The position numbers and the translations under genes are program-made. Of a stretch of DNA of 64,000 bases, positions 12,822 through 22,612 are shown one piece after another (the first letter of the stretch is position 1; every line of letters begins with the position of its first letter). This DNA is from Cryptomeria japonica (Eukaryota; Streptophyta; Pinopsida; Cupressales; Cupressaceae), in assembly GCF_030272615.1 (NCBI RefSeq), contig NC_081406.1, positions 233,360,396-233,424,395 on the forward strand. Reading direction: 5' to 3'. The notes beneath the pieces are model-generated. The model was given only the letters and a program-made list of their open reading frames with translations. It did not search any database and was not told where the DNA came from.

Positions 12822-13571
12822 CTATGAAGGCTCTTGAGTAATAGTGGTTCCAACATAAACCTTTGGGGTTTGGAGTTCTTGATCCTTTCCAGTTTTAGTT
12901 GAACCGATGGGTAGGACTATGTCACTGTCAGATATATTAGAAAATAAAGACAAAGTTGCATCCCTATGTTCTTTTATTTTCAGTAATTCTATTAATGGGA
13001 CAGTAACTTTCATTTATGTAAGAGCTTGAGCCATGTCAAATGTGGAACTACTGCTTAATTCAGTATTAGCTCTAACTCTTTCTGCCTTAAGCTGACTTGC
13101 CCTTTTTGCTATGGCAGCTCCTTGTACATCATTGGTATTTTTATCATCTGTACTCTTGAGTACATCCTTAACCCATTCCTTCTTTTCTTGACCAATTTTA
13201 GGGAAAGTAGTAGCACTACTTGTTGCCCCATTTTGAGTAACCTCTTTTATGAACATGGAACCAGGTTCACCTTGATCAGTATCCTTCTTGGTGCTCCTTA
13301 AGTTGTAATTGTGTTTTTCTTTAGCAATAGCAGCTTTGGTGAGATTTTTAACTTCTTCCTCACTAGGCCTTCTAAGATGAACTTCTTCATCTTCAATTGT
13401 TACCACATTCAAGGTAGGATGCCAGTCCAGTGTTAGTTGTCCTTGAACAAACCTTTCATTATCCAACACATCACTACATTCACTTTGTATAGATTCCTTA
13501 TCACTCTCTATAATGGTTTCAAACATGTTAATGTCAGGCTCAACTTCTTGTCTCGTGGACTCTTCAAGGGC
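12822..13571 (-). pseudogene. Linker between Gag and protease of element Z
   Basis: This is charged, low-complexity coding sequence in the same frame as gag and pol (VHLRRPSEEEVKNLTKAAIA, then KHNYNLRSTKKD), with TAA at 13014. I recognise no domain. Its place in the polyprotein is what identifies it. Confidence 0.6.
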
Positions 13572-15404
13572 TTAAGATATTGCACACTGATGAGGAGAAT
13601 GTGGCCCATCACAAGCAATACACCAAGGAGTGTTTTCTATATTATGGACAGTTTTCCCTTTTAAGGGATCTAGGGTATCCTGATTCTGAGCAATTTTAGG
13701 CTTCTCATTTTGGGGTTTGCCATCTTTCTAGTTAGTATTATAAGGCATGTCATGTAGTCTAGGGGGTCTATCTTGCCAGTTATAATGAGGCTTATCATTT
13801 TTGTTTACCTTGGCAGTCAGATCCTTCATAGCAATAACCAACTTTTCTATCTTGTCTTCCTCAGCAATTTTGTTAGGTTGCTGTTTTGTTTCTTGCCATA
13901 ACCTACCATCTATTCTCCTTCCTAACTTCCTAGATGTTTTTTTGTTGCTTTCCACATTAATGGCAATTCTAAATGCATCCCTCAAGTTATGTGGATTCTT
14001 ATCCCTTAATATATAGGCTATTTTAGAATCAAATGCATTATAATAGGTGTTCAGACACATGTTATCATCTAACCTCATCACCTGATGTAATCTATGCATG
14101 GCCTTTTGAAATCTAGCATTGAAATCGGTAACCATTTCATTATCAAATTTTCTAATGTTATTAAATTCATTGAGCATGAAGCTCACATTCATTTTGTCAC
14201 CGTATTGTTCTTGAAAACAATTTTTAAAGTCCTCCCATGACCCAATGCTATTAACTAGAAGGCCTCTGTACCAATCTCTTGCATCATCAACCAGGGACTG
14301 AACAAACAATTTCATTATGACATCTTCATCCACTATCTCATAATCATTTATTAGGTCACCAAAAGATTTCAAATGTTCCTCAGCACTAATTGCATTATTT
14401 CTAGAAAACTTATGGAGTCTGTCCCTTAACTCAGTAGGAACATGGTTGGGATATCCTAGGATCCCATCAAAAAACAATTGTCTATACTGTTCCAAATTGA
14501 TAGGTCTCCTTTGAAAAGGGTTAGCAACATGATTATTTCCCATGTTCATTCTGACTTTTGGAATTGGGGACTGAGATATTTGGCTATGCTGATTGTTAAC
14601 AGCGATTTGACTCACTGATGCTGTATTGGCTAGCATAGTAGGCTGAATCTTAACTGGGGGGATGGAAATTTGCTGAAGATCAGGCTTACTAAGATCTTCT
14701 GATGGAAAAGTGATAGGGGGAGCTTTTAGGTAACTAATTTTTCTTTTAACTTTCTGATTAGCTGCTTCCAACTTAGCTTTCTCTAGCTCCATTTGTAGAT
14801 CCTCCTTTTCCTTCCTCATTCTTTCTATTTCTCTCTCATGTGTTGATAGCCTATGATAAATCTCATCTGTATTTCTAGATCCAGTTCCATCCTCCACCAA
14901 TTTTTGCTTCCCTTTAAAAACATTAATCCTAGGAGGTTGTGAATCACTAAGTACTTCCCTGTTTGGTTGGACTACTGACCTATATGCTGGCTTAGCCTTA
15001 GGGATTAAAATTTCTCTAATCACAGGGCCTTCCTCATCACTCTTTTCTTTTTCCTTGGCCAACACTTCAAGATCAGCTATCTATCTAAGAAGCCTATCTC
15101 TCTCCATTAGTTTTGCTTTGACTTCCTTTTCCTTATTTTCTTCCTTTTGGGATCTTAAGGAGATTAAGTGGTGAACCCTCCTATTTAAATCTTCTATTTC
15201 TTGTGACACTTTATCTTCATCAAGGAAATTCTCCTTAGAGTCAAATATATTGACTTGATCTATATCAATCAAGCTGATATTTCCATCAATTATTCTAGGA
15301 ACAGAGTGTCTGATTGTATTTGAACTAGTCCTATCTCTTGCAGACACACTAACATGAGATACATCTTGATTTAAAGCATGAGCATTATCTATATTTCCAA
15401 ACAA
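13572..15404 (-). pseudogene. Gag region of element Z
   Basis: The N-terminal 200 residues are charged and predicted coiled coil (RLSTHEREIERMRKEKEDL, MELEKAKLEAANQKVKRK). The capsid-type Retrotrans_gag region follows at about 14.5-13.9 kb (GILGYPNHVPTELRDRLHKF, DDARDWYRGLLVNSIGSWED, ILRDKNPHNLRDAFRIAINV). At about 13.6 kb a knuckle-like motif occurs (CIACDGPHSPHQC: CX2CX3HX4C). Stops are TAG at 15081, TAG at 13728 and TAA at 13572. The capsid part is related to that of element Y. Confidence 0.82.
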
Positions 15405-15758
15405 TCCAGAATGGAAACCTAATATATCATGTTCAGATTCTCATGAATGATCTGGTGTTTTTTCCTCCTTGCATTATGCTTGTCTTCCTTTTAGAATTTT
15501 ATGTATTTCACAAGGACTGGTTCCAAGATAACAGAGTCGCCACCCACAAGACTATGGGAATTATGAAAACAAGCTTAGAATAAAATGTTGCAAAAATTCA
15601 GACCAAATCATATATCAAAAGAAAATAGAGGGAACTTCCAAAAAGAGACTTCTCGACACCACTACTGTATTTACTAAAGCACAAATCTATTCCGCAAACA
15701 CAATGATTTTTCTTATAAATCTAAGCACAAATCTGCGTCTGGATCCTTATTGTGACTC
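15405..15758 (-). other. 5' leader of element Z
   Basis: This is the noncoding stretch between PBS and gag. It carries GGGTGGCGACTCT (minus, 15533-15545), a second copy of the PBS core, as in element Y at 4199-4211. I see nothing else in it. Confidence 0.5.
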
Positions 15759-15776
15759 TCCCCAGCAGAGTCACCA
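15759..15776 (-). promoter_or_regulatory. Primer binding site of element Z
   Basis: The minus strand reads TGGTGACTCTGCTGGGGA, seven bases after the LTR end (GAGAACA at 15784). It is the same site as in element Y, with one C-to-T change at the fourth base. Confidence 0.75.
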
Positions 15777-16720
15777 CTTTTGTTGTTCTCAAAATCTGAT
15801 TCACTTTAAAATCCTTATAGTGATATGATAACTTTGTATGTGGAAGAGAGATTAAAGAGAAGGAAACTTTCTAGACAACATACGACAAGGTTTTATTAAC
15901 CTTCTACACTTCTAACTTATCCAAAGTTCAAGTGGGTATACCTTTGTGAACTGAATTCACACTTCTAAAAGATAAATCCACAGGAAACTAGTCTGAAAAA
16001 CCTGTGGATCTGATCACCTTAAAACTAACTGAAACAAAGGAATGAAACTTATACTCATGTTCAATATTGACCTAAAAGATGTATAGAAGATAGCCTTAAT
16101 AGGTATCAGTGTCTTATTCAAGGTCACAGAGTCATCTAAGTTCAAACAATACTTCCACAATCAAACATCTCTACATATTCCATTAGTTTGGCTTCTGCAG
16201 ATCCCTATATATGCCTGACACACATAAGAATTTATTCATACTAAACTAAACTGTGTTCACCAAAATTAAAAGTATCCCACAAAGAATTTACTGGTAAAAA
16301 AGTGATTCCTGTGTATTTAATTCCCCTCCTAAAGAGAAAAGCTAAGAAACATTTTTACTGAAAATTGCCTTGCAACCCATATTCAAAAAGAATAATCCTA
16401 GATTACTCAGAATGAAACAATAAACATTTGCAAACATACTTGAAGATAACACAAAGTTTAAACTCAAAACCAATGGTCTGTGTATTAATATTTCTTCTGA
16501 AAGTATTACAAAAACATTCGAATATTCTCCATCAAAACTTGAAAAAATCTCAAATAAATTTCTGCAGCATTTTCTTACAATTCCTTGCAATCCTTTTTTT
16601 ACTAGTCTTGGTATACATTTATAACAATATGGATGCACACATAGCTTCGGACTTTCCTAGGAGAGTTTGTTACAATCATTACTTCTTAAGAAGAAGTTAC
16701 AAAAACTTTTACAAATGCGG

Positions 16721-19700
16721 TTACAAGTCTCTTTCAACATCCGCGGGTTCTTCATCTTGTTGTTTTGTTGCAACATTTTCTTACTGCTCCACATCAAGCA
16801 CTGCATACTTTCTTGTCCATTCCTAATACACCTCATCAACAGGCCATGAGAAGTTAATCACTCTTGCTTTTCTCTTGGCTAATCTTTTCCAATAATTCCT
16901 CATTTTATTGACCTTTGAATTCAAGAAACCATAATGAGATTTGATTTTCTCAATCTCTTCAATTGTTTTGACAAATATGGAGGCATGCTCTGATTTAAAA
17001 ATCCTTAGTGACAATTTGGCTTCCAATTCCTTAAGCCATATTTGTTTGTCCTTTAATTGGGTTGGGCTAACAAAACCTTCTAGGAGTAATTCAAAAACTT
17101 GATCAGTGTACTCTTTCTTGTACAAGTTGATCTTTCTATCTGCATTATCTACTCCTTCTGCCAATTTTACTAAATCCTTTGTCAAATCATTTGTGGATTT
17201 AATAATAGGGTTAGCCCCTGCCTCATCATAGGATACACAAATCAATTCTATATCCTACTCTTTGGGTCTCCATTTATCAAAAATAGGCATTAAAATAGCC
17301 TTGTCCCCATTTAACTCATTCCACATTTCCAAAATCTTACTCATATTGTTATACATTAATGAAGACCCTATAGTGTCAGCAAAACTTAAAACTATAGCCT
17401 TTACTCTCTCTTCATATTTCTTTGCATATAGGGCCTGAGCTTGTTTTAAATTCTCCAACTCATGGGGAGTCATCTCAATCACCTAAGAACTAGAAGGTGC
17501 TAGAGATGGTGGGAATTCAATAATGGAGCAGGTAGGTGGAGGTCTTGCAGGAGAAGAGGAGATCATCAATGTTGAGGACTCACCCTAATGGTATTGTCCT
17601 GCCAACTGGCTTTGTAACTTGGTGATGATGCTATCTTTACCCCTTACCTCTTCCTTGGCACTGTTGTAAGCTTTTAAAATTGTCTCCAACTTAATTTGGA
17701 GATCTGCCTTTTCCTTAGCCTCTCTTTCTGCTACTGCAACACTAAACTTTGTAGTCTCTAGCATAGTGCTAGCAGTTTCCACTACCCCAGTGCTCTGCAC
17801 TCTTTTCACTATCATTCCTCCAAGGTAACTTGACCCTGAGGTATCCTTATTCCTCTTATCTTCATCTCTTTTAAGAGACCACATGACTAGTGCAACATTA
17901 TCTTTGCTGAAAGTGACTCCCTCCATAGGTTTGGTCTCCTTTCTTACTGCCTCTAAAACCAAGGCATCTGCTATGTCCCATTCAGGGAGAATGAGTACTC
18001 CAGCCTATGCTAAAATGTCTCTTCCTTGCTCAGGAGTGATGGTCTTAAACTCATCAATCATTTCTTTCTTTATCTCTTCCTCCACCACAGCTGGATCTTT
18101 GTGGGGCTGCTCACCTTTCCTCTTTTCACAACTAGCATTAAATTTATCAATATTCTGCTTCCACACAAATTTCATGAAAGCTCTTGATGTGACAAATTTA
18201 TTATCAGCTAAGAAATCTTCACTGGCTTGCTTGATCTTAGGATCCCACTCCCGGCCTCTGAACTCATTAGTAGTGATGTTCATCTCAGTAGTAAGGGGCA
18301 CTTCTGGCATTCCCTCTTCCACTTCATCATATGTGTATGCTATCACTCCACGACTGCCTATTTGTAATAGTTTCTCAGCTGCTGCCTGTTCATCTCCTAT
18401 ATGAATAGGGGATTGAGATGGGGAGTACAAAGGTTCATCAGATTGTACTTCCTTTCCCACTCTTTGTTTCTTTGGGCTATCTTGAATGTCAATGACATCC
18501 TGTATATTCCTCTTCCCTTTTGAGGTAGAAGGCTCCCCTGTTGTTGGCATTAGCACACTATAGTTGGACTTCTTATGCAACATGTAATCACCAAGAGGGA
18601 TTGCTCTGGTAGATGTAGACCTATTTAGAACCAGTCTTTCTTTCTAAGGGTTGTTCTTAATTACAACCTCCCTCTTTTCTTTCAATGTTTGCATCACATC
18701 CTCAAAACAAAGAATTAAGAACTTTATCTTCTCTTCAAAGGGGTGAAAGATAGACAAAGGGTCATAGCTAGTGTCAGATTGGTGCACAAAGTCTAAATCC
18801 TTCTTGTAGGCCACCCACTTTTCCTTCCTCAGCTCTTGCTCATCTAAATCAAACTCATTCCTAATGAGGTCTTCAGGAAACTTGAATTGGTGGGGTCTAC
18901 TTCTGCATATTGCCCTCTTTCTGAACATGTCGTTGAAGAAATCTTTAGTGTCAGCACACCAAGATACTACAGTTGACAAATGGTACGGTTGAAGGAAATC
19001 TTCAAAACACTTCCAACCTCCTTTAATTATCACAAATTGATTTGCTATGGTAACTATAGGGAAAATGGTCCCTTTACCTCTGCCTGTTAACTCTGTCTCT
19101 TGTACACTACCAATCTGCCTGAGGATCTCTGCATTTCCCACTTTAAGAGGGACCTGATAGGGTAACAAAAATGGAGTGCCTTTGAAACCATATACTCTGA
19201 AAACTATGGAGACAGGATATAAGTAGATATCACCCCAATTGTGGATAATTTTAATATTCTCAACAAACTCTTTTGGCCTAATGAATTCCAAAAGAACCTT
19301 AGGGACTCTTGGATTCTCTGAACAGATAAGAGTCCTAATCTTAGATGCAAAACTCTTATCAAACTTTAAGAAGCTTGCATCTTCTCTGTACCATGACAGC
19401 ACTATACTCCATAATTGCACTGGCATCTTCTCTCCATCTTTCTCTTTCATAATATCCATTCCACTTGCAAAATAGTCACCACCCTTGAATAAAAATAAAT
19501 GCATACAGAGGGAGTACCATCCAAAAGGCCTATCCACCTTCCCATTCTTTATTCCCATCAAGCCTTCATGGATGGCATCAGTGATATAGGAAGCATAATC
19601 AAAAGTCACTACCAAAGAGGGATTCAATATTTGAGCAATCATTAGCAAGTAGTGAGTTCTCATATTTGCCTCAGCATCTTCTCCTAAAATTTGGCAGAGT

Positions 19701-20332
19701 GACCAGTATAATCCTTTGGCCCTAAGGGTGAACAAATTTAAAGAGAAACGCTCTTCAGTGTTAGGTGCTACAACTGTTAACCCACCTATCTTCACAAAGA
19801 ATTCTTTAAGAGGTCCATTTCTAAGGTTGCTCCTTTGCACACTGTAAACCTGAGCTTGTGATTTAAAATTAGTAGGCTCTAGAAAATTGGTAAACTCTCT
19901 AAGCCCAAAAGCATTTCTGAACTCCTCATTATTTATTTCAATGAGGGTTTTCTGACTTATATCCTTAACACTTCTTGTGATTGGGTCATAGTTGTGTTCA
20001 ATTTGAGTTAAGAGATCCACATCCATGAATACTCCAGGGACCACTAATCTGCCTACGTCCAACTCCTAGATACTGTTCATCGGGGGTGAAGAGTTTCTGA
20101 TACCAAATCCAACCTTAAATAATCCCAACCCAGAAAACCCAACTTAAGGGTCTCTTAGCCAGTTGCCCTTGTCATACAATCCTTCTCCTATGTTTAGGCG
20201 AGGAGCTCTTGGCACTAATTCCTTTACCTTTGCTGCCGCATTAGTTGACAATGTCAATTGTTCTAGGAAATCATCACAGATAGCCCTCTCTTGGTAATTA
20301 ACCTTTCCTGAGAATTCCCTTTTAGGTGCCAT
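16721..20332 (-). pseudogene. LORF: long frame of unknown function inside the LTR of element Z
   Basis: A single minus-strand frame of about 1204 codons runs from the ATG at 20332 (MAPKREFSGKVNYQERAICD) to TAA at 16721, with no net frameshift. Internal stops are TAG at 20066, 18644, 18005, 17585, 17483, 17255 and 16823, and TAA at 20144 and 16781. Residues about 80-560 look globular (VGRLVVPGVF; LTVVAPNTEERFSLNLFTLR; FGWYSLCMHLFLFKGGDYF). The C-terminal half is hydrophilic, with predicted coiled coils (EAKEKADLQIKLETIL; HELENLKQAQALYAKKYEER). Relatives occur at 22615-23697 (plus) and 43820-47598 (minus), and a frame of the same layout occurs in the copia element at 32584-35775. It has no retroviral domain and I do not recognise the family. 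Confidence 0.65.
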
Positions 20333-20439
20333 CTTAAAAAACTATGCAAGCAATTTAATTACTAGCCCCAACTATTCTGTAATAAATCAAAACTTCAATT
20401 AAAACACACTGTCAAGTAATTGCCAAGAAAGAGTACAAG

Positions 20440-22290
20440 AGAACCTATTTTTGGCTCGAAGAAATCCACTCTACAACTGAAGAAATTTGCTCTACAACTG
20501 CTTCTCTATAACAATTTTTCAAAATGATGCCTTCATTCAATTGATGCAAGATCATATATGGTAGTCGGGATCTTAACTGCGACATTGATACCGCATGCTT
20601 TGGCCATCCTTTCATTATTGAATTCATAGAAGAATTCAAAAATTTCGCTCCAATGGGTCACAACATGCCTGTGTATTTTCTTTTCGCTCTTTCGCCATTT
20701 TGCAGAGCATAACATCCTAGCAATTTCGCCAAATGAAATCACGCCAGTCGTTCGATCAAATGAGACTTGATCGGTCTTTACACTATTTTAACCTCTTTGT
20801 CTTTGCATCGGGCCCTACCTCTTTTCGCCATTTTGCGAGCTTTATCCCTTGAGCATTTTCCTTTCGCGAAGCTACACCAAGCGTTAGATGGAACTCTAAC
20901 TGCCCAGCCATTAACTCCTATCGGGACTATCAACCTTTTCGCTAACCACGCCTCATCTTGATGGCTAATGGTTTTTTTCTATTTTGCAGGGCTTAATCCA
21001 CTTACACCTTTGAGCCACGAAATAATGAGAAGCATTGGATCAACCTTGAGATGACCATCTTTTAAGTGAGACCTTTATCCAGACATTGTTTACCCCACTT
21101 ATTCACCGGTTAACAAATGCCACGTGGCACTTGGCCATTAGCCCTGGAAAACTCTTCGAGTTTAGTTCAGAGTCAACCACATGTCTTACTTCCTACATAA
21201 CCACCGGTTACACCTTGGTGGGCCCGTAATCACCTTTTGAAACTACGTGTCAATCGACACATCACCATCAAGCTTTACAAGAAGTAACAATTGTCATTCC
21301 ACATCATGCTGGGAAGAACTTCTCTTTCTCTTTTTCCATTTCATAGGCCTTAATCCTTAGTTGATTTGCAGCCATGGAACAACGAGAACCCTTGGATCAA
21401 AATAGAGTTGATCCTCTTTTATCTTTATGCTTTATCTGTTCTTCGGGCCCACTAGCTCTTTCGCCATTTCGTAGGCTTTAAAACATTCGCACCTTACCTT
21501 CACAAAATTATGGAAACTGTTAGATCATATCAAACTTGCCCGATGCTTAACAACCTACTTGAATCCGGCAGACATGGGTCGCCTAACTCAGCTTTATCCA
21601 CCTAGTGTCTAGTCATTCCTGAACTGACATGTCAACTTTTTATTCATTCAGAGAAAACATTAGGATCCACTTTATCCTTGCCACCTGTATCTGCTAGGTC
21701 ACTTTTTATCCGACAACATGACTCATCTTCTTGGACCCACCCTTTAGTCCTTAAATCCAATTCACTAACTGCTTTGATTTTCAGCCACGTGTCATTATCT
21801 TACTTGCCATCTCAACCAACTGGGTTGCTTGCTTGGAACGCCATGTCATTTCACTGTTTCACAAAAGCTATCTTTCGAGAATATTTCTCATGTGAAACTA
21901 TGCTAGCCGTTAGATCTTTGAGAACCTACGCATCTGTTATGCTTCTTATAAACCTCTTTTGCCTGGGCCAAAAAAGCTTTCACTGTTTCGCAGGGCATAA
22001 CATGTGAGCATCTATCAGCCGCGAAACAATTCGAGCTGTTGATTTTTTTTGAACTTGATCGCCTTTTAGACGTGGAAAAGTCTTCACCGTTGGGTCCCGC
22101 CAAACCTTTTCGCTTGTTTCGGCTGCGAATCAATGCCAACCGTTAGATCTTGAGCGAGATGGAGTCTTGTTAAACCAAATCCGATGCACATAGTCGGACA
22201 TGCTTTTTCCTTTTGCTATTTCTCATAGCTTAACACACCCACAACTTCGCCTAATGAAATAGTGAAAGTTGTAGATCCATTTGGAAGTTG
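20440..22290 (-). repeat. Degenerate tandem modules in the U3-like part of the element Z LTR
   Basis: At least seven diverged units of roughly 100-250 bp each pair a tttcgccatttcgcagggctta-like half with a following acgaaatagcgagaacc-like half and gttagatc or gttggatc. Examples start near 20820, 20970, 21340, 21460, 21860, 21980 and 22210. The two halves are partly complementary, so each unit could fold. Similar units occur in the element Y LTR (about 5.86-5.96 kb) and at about 25.8-26.6 kb. Confidence 0.5.
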
Positions 22291-22612
22291 CGTGACACTT
22301 ACTAGACCCGACAACATTAGAAGGAAAAAGACATAAGGCAAAGATTTTTAACAATTATTTAACGACCGCCTAGGTAGATAACAAGGGGGGACACTTCACA
22401 TGACCCCAAGACCCAGTACTTAAGTGAATAAAGTAACGTAGGAATAGAACCAGAGGGTTTTGATCAGACATTTGAACGATTTAAAACTAAAAACCCTTAA
22501 CCCTTGAAGACCTAAAATAGATTTGAAGCAGTTAATAGCATACCTAACTCAAAATTTCAAAAACCTAGCCAATCATGGGAAACGAAAACCCATTTCTTAA
22601 AAAGTGATAACA

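Larger units (their letters stand above)
8814..15404 (-). pseudogene. Gag-Pol polyprotein frame of element Z (about 2197 codons, 12 internal stops, no net frameshift)
   Basis: All domains lie in one minus-strand reading frame from the ATG at 15404 to the TGA at 8814. Internal stops are TAG at 15081, 13728, 12822, 12447, 10353 and 9054; TAA at 13572, 13014, 12078 and 9660; and TGA at 10038 and 9126. Several fall where relatives carry glutamine, for example MEK-stop-AYALVK for the usual MEKQAYALVK, and PFV-stop-WGIDFIG. The order is coiled-coil N terminus, Gag, knuckle-like CX2C segment, protease, archaeal-type RNase H, RT, degenerate RNase H, integrase. The lack of indels over 6.6 kb with 12 stops points to decay by base substitution. 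The copy is dead as it stands. Confidence 0.85.
8341..22612 (-). mobile_element. Element Z: Tat-like Ty3/gypsy retrotransposon with very long LTR, 3' LTR cut by element Y
   Basis: Positions 8341-8667 repeat 22286-22612 exactly in length (327 bp), and both copies start on the minus strand with TGTTATC. This sets the LTR start at 22612 (5' copy) and 8667 (3' copy). A PBS at 15759-15776 sets the LTR end at 15784. The internal part (8668-15783, 7.1 kb) codes gag, protease, archaeal-type RNase H, RT, a second RNase H and integrase in one frame. The 3' LTR stops at 8341 where element Y inserted. The 5' end at 22612 lies inside an older plus-strand copy of a related element. The alternative is that another element is nested in 15.8-22.6 kb; I found no PBS or second LTR pair there to support that. 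Confidence 0.75.
15784..22612 (-). repeat. 5' LTR of element Z (6.83 kb), enclosing a long coding frame
   Basis: The start is fixed by the 327 bp match to the 3' LTR, and the end by the adjacent PBS. It has a U3-like part with degenerate repeats (20.4-22.3 kb), then the LORF coding frame (20332-16721), then about 0.9 kb of R/U5-like sequence. The older plus-strand relic at 22613-24560 has the same order (LORF C terminus, about 0.75 kb, then the tctacactt / ggtacaccc block), which supports LORF being part of the LTR. Only the 5' 327 bp of the other LTR is in the window, so the presence of LORF in both LTRs cannot be tested here. Confidence 0.62.

Noticed and set aside
20340-20440. Possible second PBS upstream of LORF, which would make 15.8-22.6 kb a separate nested element
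   Set aside because: No TGG-starting primer-site match was found on the minus strand between 20340 and 20460, and no internal LTR pair is visible.
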